Shown here piece by piece: positions 9,020 to 18,283 of a stretch of DNA of 35,954 nt. This stretch comes from Palsa-147 sp036513895. Its GTDB lineage: Bacteria > Acidobacteriota > Terriglobia > Acidiferrales > UBA7541. The first letter of the stretch is position 1, and every line of letters begins with the position of its first letter. A program made the position numbers and the translations under genes. The stretch is taken from the NCBI GenBank assembly GCA_036513895.1, contig DATBYF010000100.1, positions 1 to 35,954 on the forward strand, read 5' to 3'. The notes below the pieces were generated by a model. The model saw nothing but the letters and a program-made list of their open reading frames with translations, had not been told where the DNA came from and did not search any database.

Positions 9020-12000
9020 TTAGAAAAGAAACTTCAGCCCGAATTGCATGATGCGGCCGAGGTGCGCCGTCGTCGGATGCAAGAATGTTGCGTCCCCGAA
9101 TGTCGGGTCCAGGGCTTCGAATTGCGTGTGGTTGAATACGTTGAAATTTTCCCAACGGAATTCGAACGAGCGCTGCTCGTGAATTTCGAAGCGCTTGAAC
9201 AATCCGAAATCGAAATTCAACCGGCCCGGCTGGCGCAGATTGTTGCGGCCCGAATTGCCGAACGTTAAGCCAGTCGGGTCAGTAAACGCGGCGGGATTGT
9301 AATAAAGCGGCGCGTAGACGCCGGGGACATTGCGCTGTACGGGCGCGTTCGGATCGCCGACTTGATCAACGAGCGCGCCGATGCCGATCGAGTTCAGCAC
9401 CGTTCCGTTGGCCACGCCCGCGTTGTCCACAAAATCTCCGTCGAGCACGGTGAATGGTATACCCGTCTCGGCTGTGGTGATCCCCGACGCTTCCCATCCG
9501 CCGAGTAACGCGTGGACCATGCCGGACGAATGGCGAAAGAAGGGTGCGTCGTAGACATAGCTGATTTCGAGGATGTGGCGCTGATCGTAATTTCCGCTGG
9601 CACGCGCGCTGGCGGTGTCATAGGAATTTACGAAGCCGGTATCGAAGCGCGAAGACGAGTCGTCAATCGCGTGGCTGTAGGTGTATGCCGCGCTAAACGT
9701 GAGATCTCCCGCGGTGCGCGTGGCCTCGACCTGCAGAGCGTGGTAAATCGAGTTGGCAGCCTCTTCCAGGCGCGTGATGTCGGAGAGGCCGTAAAACGGA
9801 CGGTACGGATCGGCGTCATTGCCGCACGCCACGGAGAGATTAATAGCCGCCTGGCCGGTTACCGTGATGCCATTGACCATGCCGCTGTTGCAAATGTCGG
9901 CGCTGAGAGGCTCGCCGGGAGTGAATGGATTCTGCGAGGCGGGGAGAGGCTGAAGCTGATTTACGTCGCGCTGGGTGGTGAGATGGGTTCCTTTTGAGCC
10001 AACGTAGGCGACGCTAAGCGTCGTCTTCCATCCGATTTCGCGCTGAACGTTGAGATTCCATTGCTGAACGTAGGGCCAGATTGCCTTGCCAGGAATTGAA
10101 GTGACGGCGAGAGGGAAGAGAAGTCCGCCACCGCCGATATTGGTGTAGCCGGTGATGTTGTATTGCGTTGGCGTGAGCACGAGTGGAGGGCTGCCTTCGA
10201 GTGCTTCGGCGTCTGCTTCGTTGCCGTTGGTGTGTTCGAAGAAAATTCCGTAACCGCCGCGAATTGCCATTTTGCCATTGCCGAACGGATCCCACGCGAA
10301 GCCGATGCGCGGAGCCGGATTGAAAAGATGTCCCGTCAAGCAGCCTGGGGGAGTGCCCGTGCCTCCGCACTGAATTAACCCGTCGAACGGACTGCCGACG
10401 CCGGGAACGAGCGCCCCGGGCTGGCCGGTGAGAGAGCCATCGGTGTCAATTAATGGCGCGTCGGCGGCGCTGTAACTGCCTGGATTGAAATTGTATTCCT
10501 GCTTGAATTTCTCACGATAAGTTCCAAACATGCTGACGCGCAAGCCGAGATTCAGCGTCAGGTTCTTCTTCACATGCCAGTCATCCTGGAGATATGGCTC
10601 GAAGATTTTGTAGCGATTGTAGTACTTCGTCTGCAGGTTGGTTTGAGAGAAAGAGGCAATATTTCCGGAGAGAAAGTCGGCAAAAGCGTTTCCGGTACTA
10701 ACGGGGGAAGTTGCGTCGAAGGTGAGGAATCCGCCAGTTCCAAAGCCGGGCTCGTTGATTTCGTTTTTCTGGTCGGCGATGAAAGTTGCCCCGAACGTTA
10801 AATTGTGCGAGCGGATAATTTTGGTCACGTTGTCGCGATAAGTGTAGATGGGATTGGCGTTGTTCCACGGAATGAAGCTCGCGTCTTCAGTGAAGCCACC
10901 ATTGGTTAGCCCGCCGCCATAAGGCGTTCCGTTTGCGATCGAGAATCCGGGCAGCTTGCCGCCGAAGCCGTTATCGAAGAGGCCGGTCATGGTCATGCTG
11001 GATGGTCTTTGCCATGGGCCGGTATTGTTAAGGAAAATGTGATCGGCGGTGTAACCGAAGATGAATTCGTTAAGAAGTGTCGGGGAAGCGGCCGTCGTCA
11101 GTTTCGTGACGAAGTTTGTGGCCGGGCCGACAAAGTTCGTTTGAATCGTCGGGAAGCTGGATTGCTGCGACCAGTTCAGGACTTCGGGAGTGACAGTGTT
11201 CCAGGAATCGTGAATGTAACGAAATGTCAGGCGGTTCTTGCTATTGAGATTGTGATCGATTCGAAAAAGTTCCTCGCGCCAGAGCGTCGGTGTGGAAACG
11301 CTTCCTTGCCAGGCGGGATAGCCGCCGTTCGTCGTGTTCGCATGTGGAATCAGGGCCAGCAGCGGGTTCGTATTCGCCGTGTCAACGGGAACTTGATTAC
11401 CCGGATAGAACATGCCGCCTGAACCGGGAATTGTGGGGCAATCTGCGAAAGTGCCGGACGAGTCGGGACACAAATCTGAAAAATTGCCGGCGCGCTCCTC
11501 GTCAGAGGGAACGTTCTGAATGAAGGTGGTCGGATTTTTTTCGCGGCGCCACTCTTCCGAGAAAAAGAAGAATGTTTTCGACTTATCTGAATTGTAATGG
11601 TGCGGGATGTAAACAGGGCCGCCAATGGTGTAGCCGAAATCATGTTTTTTGTATGGCGGACGGTCTGTATCGAAGAAACTTCGAGCGTTGAAGAAATCAT
11701 TGCGGCCGAAATAAAAAACGTCACCGTGAAAACTTTTCGTGCCGGACTTGGTCACGACTTCCACCGTGCCCGAGCCGTTCTTGCCGTACTGTGCGCCGTA
11801 GTTGGACGTGAGAACCTGAAACTCCTGGATGGCGTCCGCATTTGGATAAACGTTCAGCGATGTCGCGCTCCCGTCGTCCATGTCACCTATGCCGTCAATC
11901 TCCCAGTTGTTGTACTCCGTGCGGCCGCCATTGATGCTGTATGACACGTTGCCGAATACGCCGACGACGCCTTCATCTTGCTGAGATTGATCGCTGACGC

Positions 12001-12484
12001 CCGGCGCAAGGGTGACGAGCTGAGTGAAATTCCGACCGTTCAATTCAAGCTGGGTGACTTGCTTCGCTGTAATGGTGTCGCTCACTTCAGAGGATTCCGT
12101 CTCGACTGCGGGAGCGCTGTCGCCCTCGACGGTGACGTGCTCGCTTACAGCTCCGACGGTCAGTTGGACGTCCACGCGACGTTTTTCGGCCGCGGCCAGA
12201 ACGATGCCACTTTCCTGAAAACTTTCGAATCCTTTCGCGGTAACGGAGACCGTATACGTCGCGGCGGGAAGCCCGGCGACGAGGTAATCGCCGCTCGAAT
12301 TTGTCGGAACAGTTTGATGAATGCCGCGCGCTTCATTTGCGACCGTCACTTGCGCCTCGGCAATCGCCGCCGAGGATTTGTCGGTCACGGTTCCTGTGAT
12401 GTAGCCGGTGTCTTGGCCGCGCGCCAGGAAGGGAAGCGCAAGAACGGCCGCTAAGGATATGGCAAAAATGCGGAGTGTTTTCAT
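9020..12484 (-). CDS. Oar-like TonB-dependent outer-membrane receptor with carboxypeptidase-regulatory-like domain
   Basis: 1154 residues. The open frame extends 47 codons further, but ATG 12484 is preferred: it has GGAGCG 6 bases upstream and begins a clean signal peptide (MKTLRIFAISLAAVLALP, cleavage near ARG-QD at about 23). Residues about 27-110 form a CarboxypepD_reg-like domain (GYITGTVTDKSSAAIAEA, then GDYLVAGLPAATYTVSV). A plug domain follows (about 125-245, with LELNGRNFTQLVTLAPGVSD and YGKNGSGTVEVVTKSG). The rest is a large beta-barrel ending in GLKFLF, an aromatic outer-membrane C-terminus. Such receptors are expanded in Acidobacteria and are thought to import polymers or siderophore-like compounds using TonB energy. 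The ligand is unknown. A LacI-type regulator gene upstream suggests a carbohydrate. Confidence 0.95.
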   Translation of the reverse strand: MKTLRIFAISLAAVLALPFLARGQDTGYITGTVTDKSSAAIAEAQVTVANEARGIHQTVPTNSSGDYLVAGLPAATYTVSVTAKGFESFQESGIVLAAAEKRRVDVQLTVGAVSEHVTVEGDSAPAVETESSEVSDTITAKQVTQLELNGRNFTQLVTLAPGVSDQSQQDEGVVGVFGNVSYSINGGRTEYNNWEIDGIGDMDDGSATSLNVYPNADAIQEFQVLTSNYGAQYGKNGSGTVEVVTKSGTKSFHGDVFYFGRNDFFNARSFFDTDRPPYKKHDFGYTIGGPVYIPHHYNSDKSKTFFFFSEEWRREKNPTTFIQNVPSDEERAGNFSDLCPDSSGTFADCPTIPGSGGMFYPGNQVPVDTANTNPLLALIPHANTTNGGYPAWQGSVSTPTLWREELFRIDHNLNSKNRLTFRYIHDSWNTVTPEVLNWSQQSSFPTIQTNFVGPATNFVTKLTTAASPTLLNEFIFGYTADHIFLNNTGPWQRPSSMTMTGLFDNGFGGKLPGFSIANGTPYGGGLTNGGFTEDASFIPWNNANPIYTYRDNVTKIIRSHNLTFGATFIADQKNEINEPGFGTGGFLTFDATSPVSTGNAFADFLSGNIASFSQTNLQTKYYNRYKIFEPYLQDDWHVKKNLTLNLGLRVSMFGTYREKFKQEYNFNPGSYSAADAPLIDTDGSLTGQPGALVPGVGSPFDGLIQCGGTGTPPGCLTGHLFNPAPRIGFAWDPFGNGKMAIRGGYGIFFEHTNGNEADAEALEGSPPLVLTPTQYNITGYTNIGGGGLLFPLAVTSIPGKAIWPYVQQWNLNVQREIGWKTTLSVAYVGSKGTHLTTQRDVNQLQPLPASQNPFTPGEPLSADICNSGMVNGITVTGQAAINLSVACGNDADPYRPFYGLSDITRLEEAANSIYHALQVEATRTAGDLTFSAAYTYSHAIDDSSSRFDTGFVNSYDTASARASGNYDQRHILEISYVYDAPFFRHSSGMVHALLGGWEASGITTAETGIPFTVLDGDFVDNAGVANGTVLNSIGIGALVDQVGDPNAPVQRNVPGVYAPLYYNPAAFTDPTGLTFGNSGRNNLRQPGRLNFDFGLFKRFEIHEQRSFEFRWENFNVFNHTQFEALDPTFGDATFLHPTTAHLGRIMQFGLKFLF

Positions 12485-12608
12485 AGTTCGCTCCGAGACG
12501 AAATCGAGTTTATCCGGGTGTATACGGGTGCGTTGTGCGATTAGAGGCAGTTGGCGTGCATGAAAACGCGTCGGTTTGGAACACGCGGCGAGAATGCGAA
12601 TTTCATTA

Positions 12609-12616
12609 AAACGTTT
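12609..12616. promoter_or_regulatory. Candidate LacI-family operator upstream of the TonB receptor
   Basis: The perfect palindrome AAACGTTT, with a central CG inside an AT-rich stretch, lies 125-132 bases upstream of the receptor start. LacI-family proteins characteristically bind palindromes with a central CG. A weaker AAAC/GTTT pair lies nearby at 12564-12577. The regulator gene sits directly upstream on the same strand, so control of the receptor by it is plausible. An 8-bp palindrome alone can occur by chance. Confidence 0.3.
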
Positions 12617-12749
12617 AATAAACATTTAGGACACGAATGGCGAAATATTGGATTAGGAATTGGTGCCTGTCAAGAAGAAAAGCACGGGGGGAACGCGGGA
12701 GGAAGCCCAGGCCACACTTGTCCGCAGAGAGGCTTGTCCTAGCTGAATG

Positions 12750-13826
12750 TTAGCGCAAAGCCTTCGTAGATTCTCTGACGACAAGTTCCGGCGTCACGCG
12801 ACGATGGGTCGCGCTGAATTCGCGGTTTTCCTGTCCAGCGCTAATGCTCTCCAGCAGAATGCCGACTGCCATCGTGCCCATGGATTCCATCGGTTGCCGG
12901 ATTGTTGTCAGCGACGGCGTGTAGAGGGTCGCGGCAGCTACGTCGTCGAATCCGATCACGGAGCAATCATCGGGTACCCGCGCCCCAGATTTAGCGAGGG
13001 CACGCACCGCGCCGAACGCGGTCAGATCGTCGAATGCCATTAGAGCTGTAAACGGGCGCTTCCGCTTCAGCAATTCTTCGGTTAGCCGGAATCCAGCTTC
13101 GAAGCCGGAATTGGGATCGCGCGACTCGGGCAAATCCACAATTAGTTTCGCGTCGAGTTCCAGTCCATTTGCCTGTGCGAACGAACGAATTCCGCGCCAG
13201 CGAGGACCGCTATCGCCGAGCATTTTCGGTCCGCGAATGAACGCGATTTTGCGGTGCCCGAGCGCGAAAAGATGCTCGAGTGCCAGCCGCCCCCCAACTT
13301 CATTGTCCACGATTACCGAGTTGATTGAGTCCGTTTTCAACTCGCCGCCGATCAGAGTTGCGGGGATCGTGTTCTTCTCCAGATCGGCGAGGAAATGAAT
13401 GTCGAGGAACAGCCAGTTGGCCAGGACGATCAAGCCTTCCACGCGGCGGTCGAGTAGCATTTCGAGATAGCGCTCGAAGCGGCTTCGCTCGTTGTGCACG
13501 TCGGCGAGGATGGGAAGATAAGAAGCTTGATAGAGCGCGTTCTCGACGCCGCGAAGTATCAGGGTGCAGTAGGGATCGGTCATGTCGAACACCATGACGC
13601 CGACTGAATGGCTTCGCTTACTGCGCATAAACGGCGTCAGGAGGTGAGGGCGGTAACCGAGGCGTTTGGCAGCGCTGCGAATACGATTCTTTGTTTTTGT
13701 GGGAATGAAGCGGGCGAGGGGCGCGTCGTTCAGCACGAAAGACACGGTAGTCGAGGAAAAACCGCTGGCGCGGGCGACGTCGCGAATCGTGACGGATGAG
13801 TTCTTCTGTCTTCTGTGCTTTACCAT
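12750..13826 (-). CDS. LacI-family transcriptional regulator
   Basis: 358 residues, start ATG 13826. The N-terminal helix-turn-helix is canonical: VTIRDVARASGFSSTTVSFVL (residues 12-32, split at the turn). A hinge segment follows (YRPHLLTPFM, 58-67) and then a periplasmic-binding-protein-like sensor domain from about 72 (VGVMVFDMTDPYC, LIVLAN, LGHRKIAFIRGP, ALMAFDDLTAFGAVRAL, CSVIGFDDVAAATLYTPSLTTIRQP). This fold senses sugars or nucleosides and usually represses. The hinge deviates from the usual YxPNxxARxL: His61 replaces Asn, Pro65 lies within it, and Met67 stands where the DNA-intercalating Leu is expected. It precedes the TonB receptor gene by 265 bases on the same strand, which makes that gene its likely target. 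The effector is unknown. Confidence 0.93.
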   Translation of the reverse strand: MVKHRRQKNSSVTIRDVARASGFSSTTVSFVLNDAPLARFIPTKTKNRIRSAAKRLGYRPHLLTPFMRSKRSHSVGVMVFDMTDPYCTLILRGVENALYQASYLPILADVHNERSRFERYLEMLLDRRVEGLIVLANWLFLDIHFLADLEKNTIPATLIGGELKTDSINSVIVDNEVGGRLALEHLFALGHRKIAFIRGPKMLGDSGPRWRGIRSFAQANGLELDAKLIVDLPESRDPNSGFEAGFRLTEELLKRKRPFTALMAFDDLTAFGAVRALAKSGARVPDDCSVIGFDDVAAATLYTPSLTTIRQPMESMGTMAVGILLESISAGQENREFSATHRRVTPELVVRESTKALR

Positions 13827-13971
13827 CGAACACCAGCGCGAACAGCTGCGTCACCTGTGAATCGCACGCGGCATGATACATCTTCTTGTGATGGTTGTTG
13901 AGACTCGTCGAGAAAGGTGCGGCTTCACTCGTTCTTGAATTCATTCTGCGGCTGGCCTAGAGTCCGATGAC

Positions 13972-15234
13972 GTGATTCATTCGTTTCAATTTTCTTCGGC
14001 GCGCCCGGCGTTGGTAGCGGTATTCGTGTGCTCTTTCGTGTTTGCATTTGGGTCGGCTGAGACATCGGCGAAGATCGGCTGGGCATCTCAGTCGAATTCC
14101 GGCGCTGCTCCCGCCGGTGAACTCGAACGATTATTCATTGAAGGGCAAGCAAGCCTGCAACACGGCGATCTGGCGGCGGCTGAATCTGATTTTCGAAAGG
14201 TAGTGGCGGCGAATCCGCAGATCGCGGGAGCATGGGCGAATCTAGGCGTGATTGCAATGCGACGCAAACAGTGGAGCAGCGCCCTCGAGTTTTTGCATAA
14301 AGCCGAAAAACTCGCGCCAGGTGTTGCCGGGGTCCGCCTGAATATCGGCTTGGTTTATTTTCGCCAGGAAGAATTTCTATCGGCGATCCCGCCGTTTGAG
14401 TCCGTCGTGCACGACGCGCCTGACGCGACGCAACCCCGATATCTTCTGGGGCTGTGCTATTTCTTCTCGGAACGATATGCCGACGCCGCAGCGACACTCG
14501 AGCCTCTCTGGGATTCCGAATCGAGCAATCTCAGCTACCTCTATGTGGTTGGCATCGCAGCGGGGCGCGCCAAGCATGCTGACCTGGAGTCGAAGGCGCT
14601 CAGCCGACTCATTGAGGTTGGAGGCGATGCGCCCGAATTTCACTTGCTGATGGGTAAAGCCGATCTCAACCGTCACGAACCGGAAAAGGCGCTCGCTGAA
14701 TTGCAGTCGGCGGAAAAAGCTGACGCGTCTCTTCCATTTTTACATTTCAATCTCGGACTTGCTTACCTGGGAATGAGCAAGTACGACGAAGCTCGCGCTG
14801 AATTCCTGAAAGACGCCGCCGTCGAGCCTGATCTCGCCTGGAACTACGATGAACTTGGCTCGCTCTATTCGCGCCAGCACGAGGAGGCGAAGGCCGAGTA
14901 TTGTTTTCGAGAAGCGCTGAAGCGCGATCCGCATATCGCCAGCTCGCAATTCGGACTCGGCGAAATCTATCAGCGGCAGGGAAAATTTTCCCAGGCGCTG
15001 GCCGCGCTCGATGCCGCAGAAAAGCTGGCGCCAGATAGCCGCAATGTTCATTACGTTCGCGGGCGAATTCTGATGCATCTCGGCAAGGCGGAAGAAGCGA
15101 AGAAAGAATTCGCCGAATCGCAGCGGCTGCTCGACGCTGGCCAGGCGCGCGATGACCAAATCCGCAGCGGCATGGAATCCGAGATGAACCCGCCGCCTAA
15201 TCCCGAGTTGATGAAAGAGCCGCAGTCGCCGTAG
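13972..15234 (+). CDS. Secreted or periplasmic TPR-repeat protein
   Basis: 420 residues, start GTG 13972, divergent from the LacI gene by 145 bases. An N-terminal hydrophobic stretch (about 12-29, ARPALVAVFVCSFVFAF) acts as a signal peptide or anchor. From about residue 50 to 385 there are roughly nine to ten tetratricopeptide repeats, seen in LQHGDLAAAESDFRKVVAANP, AWANLGVIAMRRKQWSSALEF (split at the second helix), YDELGSLYSRQHEEAKAEY and FGLGEIYQRQGKFSQALAAL. The C-terminus is Pro/Glu-rich and disordered. TPR arrays mediate protein-protein contacts; no enzymatic domain is present. It is convergent with the kinase gene, 23 bases apart. Confidence 0.88.
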   Translation: MIHSFQFSSARPALVAVFVCSFVFAFGSAETSAKIGWASQSNSGAAPAGELERLFIEGQASLQHGDLAAAESDFRKVVAANPQIAGAWANLGVIAMRRKQWSSALEFLHKAEKLAPGVAGVRLNIGLVYFRQEEFLSAIPPFESVVHDAPDATQPRYLLGLCYFFSERYADAAATLEPLWDSESSNLSYLYVVGIAAGRAKHADLESKALSRLIEVGGDAPEFHLLMGKADLNRHEPEKALAELQSAEKADASLPFLHFNLGLAYLGMSKYDEARAEFLKDAAVEPDLAWNYDELGSLYSRQHEEAKAEYCFREALKRDPHIASSQFGLGEIYQRQGKFSQALAALDAAEKLAPDSRNVHYVRGRILMHLGKAEEAKKEFAESQRLLDAGQARDDQIRSGMESEMNPPPNPELMKEPQSP

Positions 15235-15257
15235 CCGCTCGCGGAAGGGAAGCCGCG

Positions 15258-18074
15258 CTAATTTTGATGGAAATGCGAGATGAGGACAGCGTCAGTAGAA
15301 GAGTGCCCTCGCGAAATAACGATCTGCTTTCCATCCGCCGACCACGCATACGACCAAATCATTTCTGAAGGAAAGCGTGTGACCTGCCGTGGCGCCGCTG
15401 CGGCATGCGTCTTTACGTCCACCGGCTGAAACCAGATATTGTCCACGCCATTCTGCTTGACCAGATATGTAACGCCGCTTCCATCGGGTGCCCACGCCAA
15501 CGCCGATACTTCGCTGCTTGGAGACGCCTGAAATCCAGATGGCAAATCATAGCTCGCGCTGACCAAGCCGCCTTCGATCGGCAAGATTCCGAGGCGCGGC
15601 ATGTCTGTTGCGCCGGGGCAGCAAGCCGCCGCGATATATTGCCCGTCGGGCGAAATGGCGGGCCACTCGAGCTCTTCGTCGCTGAGCCGCGCCGGCGAGC
15701 CGCTCTCCGTCGAAACCTTCCAGAGAGCGCCGTGTTGCTTGTGCGCGTCCTGATAAACCACGGTCTTCCCATCAGGCGTGCAGACTGGCGCCTCGATCGC
15801 ATCACCGTGGGCGAGCTGATGGGCGCTTCCGCCGATCTCGGCAAACCAAATTCCCGTGCCCGTCGAGTCGGCCGCTGCGAACACGATCGATCGGCCATCG
15901 CCGCACGCGCGGGCCGACGTGATGTAGTTCGAGGATCGTGACGCGAAATCCTCATCCTTCTTGTCTCCGGGAGTTAGAATCGCCAGCTTTTGCGCACCGC
16001 CCACGTAAAAGGTGTGCAAGATTCTTCCGTCTGCCAGCCATGCCACGCCGCCCGTCCCTTGTTCCTCGCCCTTGCGCGTGACGATTTCTTTTCCTTCGCC
16101 TGTCAGGTTCGCATTCTTGGTTGCCGGAGCGACCCACAGGCTTCCGAAAACCGACAATTGCACGGTCACGGCAATCGAGCCGTCAGCCGTGATGCTTGTG
16201 CCCGTGTAGAAGTTTAAATCGCGCGTGACGCGTTCATCCACGCCGTCCGGATAGGACACCAGCCAGATTTGCGGATTAATGAAGCCGCCAGCGTCGGCCG
16301 CCGTCACCGCGAGATGATCGCCGTCGGGCAGCCACGCAAGACCGGAATAGCTGCGCCATTTGTGAGATCCGAGCGGCGTTTCTCGGCCCGTGGCTGCGTC
16401 AACCGTTTCGAGTCCTTCCTGTCGCGCGTTGGCGTACGAATCGGTGATCGGAATGGCGATCACTTTACCGTCGGGCGACCACGCCGGACTCCAGCGGTGG
16501 AAACGCGTATTGCCGTCGCGAGTGGCGAGGATATGTTCACCGGATCCATCAACGTTGGCGATGACAAGTTGGCTCCGCGCGGCAGCTTCTCCGCCGCCGG
16601 ATGGAAACCGTACGAAAGCAATGCGTTTTCCGTCGGGCGCAAAAGTGATCGGACCATCCACGTCGTTGATGATTTGCTGAGGCGTTCCGCCGAGACTCGG
16701 AATCTGGAACAACGCACGGCGGCCGAGCTTCACATCGCGGACGTAATAAATATAGTTTCCATCGGGCGAAAATGTCATGGGGCGAATGTTTTTGGGATCC
16801 GGCGCGACGATTTGCACGCTGCTGCCCGTCGCGGTCTGGCGCACCCAAATCGCGTACTCGCCGGCATCCACTGTTACGTAAGCCACCCACTTGCCGTCAG
16901 GTGAAATCGTAGCGATGTACACGTTGCCGAGCGTGGTGAACTGCGTGATGGTCATGTTTGCCAGCGAAAATTCCTGTTTGTGGCCGAAGAACAGGTGATA
17001 GGCGAGAACGCCAGCCAGCGCCAACGCGACAAGGGGTGTGACCACCCCCAAAATCCGCTTCATCGTTCGTCGAGGCGTTTGAACGAGTGCTGGATCTATC
17101 CGCGCAGAAGTTGCTGACGGTGCAGCGGGCGCGGGTGTCGCAGAAGCCGCGGCCTGAGTTGACGGTGCGACGCGCGCGGACTCACTCTCTCGCTTCATGC
17201 GTTTTAAGTCGGCGCGAAGTTCTGCTGCTGTTTGGCAGCGCAAATCGCGGTCTTTCTCGAGCGCCTTGGCGATGATTTCATCGAGCTTCGGCGGAACTGC
17301 GGGATTTCGCGTTGACGGCGGCGCGGGGACTTCGTGAAAGATGGCGTCAAAAATTACCGGAGGTGTCGCGCCGGTGAACGGTCGCACGCCCGTAGCCATT
17401 TCGTAGAGCACTGCGCCGAAGCTGAATAGATCGGTTCGCGCGTCGAGTGCCTCGCCGCGCGCTTGCTCCGGCGACATGTAGGCTACGGTACCGAGCGCAG
17501 CACCTGGACTCGTTATTACCGCTTCGGATGCAGGGTCGGCGTCGAGGCTGGCTGTTGGGGCGCCGTGTTCGCTGAAAGTGCGCGTCGGCGCGGTTTTGGC
17601 CAAGCCGAAGTCGAGGATTTTTGCTTGTCCGCGCTGAGTAATGAAAATATTGGCGGGCTTGATGTCGCGGTGGATAATGCCGCGCGCGTGGGCCGCGTCG
17701 AGCGCGTCGGAGATTTGAATGGCGTATTCGAGCAGAGCATCAACTTGAATTGGCTTGCCGGAGATTCGCTCGCGCAGCGTCTGGCCTTCGAGTAATTCCA
17801 TGACGAGGAACGGGCGAACAATGCCGCGCTTGTCGGTGTAATCGCCGATATCGTGAACGGTGCAGATTCCCGGATGATTGAGAGAGGAAGCCGCTCGAGC
17901 TTCGCGCTGAAATCGTTCGAGAGCCGCCTTGTCGGATTCAAGATCGGCGGACAGAAATTTGATGGCGACGAATCGCCCGAGACGCGTGTCCTCCCCCTTG
18001 TAGACGAGGCCCATTCCGCCAGAGCCGAGCGGCTCGAGGACGCGATAGTGGGAGACGACGATTCCGAGCTTCAT
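15258..18074 (-). CDS. Transmembrane Ser/Thr protein kinase with C-terminal TolB/PD40 beta-propeller
   Basis: 938 residues. The kinase domain spans about 10-290: glycine loop GSGGMG (17-22), ATP-anchoring Lys39 in VAIKF, catalytic loop HRDIKPANI with Asp137, DFG at 155-157, and a long activation segment (about 158-200) ending GTVAYMSPEQ. All catalytic residues are present, so it should be active. A Pro/Ala-rich juxtamembrane linker (about 300-335) leads to one membrane helix (341-364) after basic MKR. The extracytoplasmic part has repeated WD40-like/PD40 blades (ISPDGKWVAYV, FSPDGNYIYYV, FAPDGKRIAFV, WSPDGKVIAIP, ISPDGQYIAAA, WSADGKQIVIS). This PknB-type architecture couples an outside sensor to cytoplasmic phosphorylation. 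Ligand and substrates are unknown. The neighbouring TPR protein is a possible partner only by proximity. Confidence 0.95.
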   Translation of the reverse strand: MKLGIVVSHYRVLEPLGSGGMGLVYKGEDTRLGRFVAIKFLSADLESDKAALERFQREARAASSLNHPGICTVHDIGDYTDKRGIVRPFLVMELLEGQTLRERISGKPIQVDALLEYAIQISDALDAAHARGIIHRDIKPANIFITQRGQAKILDFGLAKTAPTRTFSEHGAPTASLDADPASEAVITSPGAALGTVAYMSPEQARGEALDARTDLFSFGAVLYEMATGVRPFTGATPPVIFDAIFHEVPAPPSTRNPAVPPKLDEIIAKALEKDRDLRCQTAAELRADLKRMKRESESARVAPSTQAAASATPAPAAPSATSARIDPALVQTPRRTMKRILGVVTPLVALALAGVLAYHLFFGHKQEFSLANMTITQFTTLGNVYIATISPDGKWVAYVTVDAGEYAIWVRQTATGSSVQIVAPDPKNIRPMTFSPDGNYIYYVRDVKLGRRALFQIPSLGGTPQQIINDVDGPITFAPDGKRIAFVRFPSGGGEAAARSQLVIANVDGSGEHILATRDGNTRFHRWSPAWSPDGKVIAIPITDSYANARQEGLETVDAATGRETPLGSHKWRSYSGLAWLPDGDHLAVTAADAGGFINPQIWLVSYPDGVDERVTRDLNFYTGTSITADGSIAVTVQLSVFGSLWVAPATKNANLTGEGKEIVTRKGEEQGTGGVAWLADGRILHTFYVGGAQKLAILTPGDKKDEDFASRSSNYITSARACGDGRSIVFAAADSTGTGIWFAEIGGSAHQLAHGDAIEAPVCTPDGKTVVYQDAHKQHGALWKVSTESGSPARLSDEELEWPAISPDGQYIAAACCPGATDMPRLGILPIEGGLVSASYDLPSGFQASPSSEVSALAWAPDGSGVTYLVKQNGVDNIWFQPVDVKTHAAAAPRQVTRFPSEMIWSYAWSADGKQIVISRGHSSTDAVLISHFHQN

Positions 18075-18198
18075 CGTGGAAAATCATCGTATGTCAGCGA
18101 TTCGGGCAGCGCAAGAGTTCTGGCGAGCGTTGCGCAATAGCGCCGAACGAAATTGTTATCTGAGATACAGCAGAATAGGTTGCATAGCCAAACGTCAA

Positions 18199-18228
18199 TT
18201 CAGAGCCCGGAGGCTCCCGCCTCCGGGA
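18199..18228. repeat. Dispersed hairpin repeat, copy 1
   Basis: A 30-base element is identical to one at 35074-35103. Its core is a perfect 9-bp stem CCCGGAGGC / GCCTCCGGG around a TCCC loop, preceded by TTCAGAG. It lies between the kinase start and the DUF488 stop. Size, intergenic position and hairpin form resemble REP-type palindromes. Its function is unknown. Confidence 0.75.
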
Positions 18229-18283
18229 ACACATGCAGACAAAAGATGGCAGTTTCGTTCGAAGACCTGAGGGTGTTGTCGCA

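Noticed and set aside
12485..12625. 47-codon upstream extension of the TonB receptor frame
   Set aside because: The signal peptide begins at ATG 12484 with a good ribosome-binding site. An extension would bury the signal peptide and cover the probable promoter/operator region.
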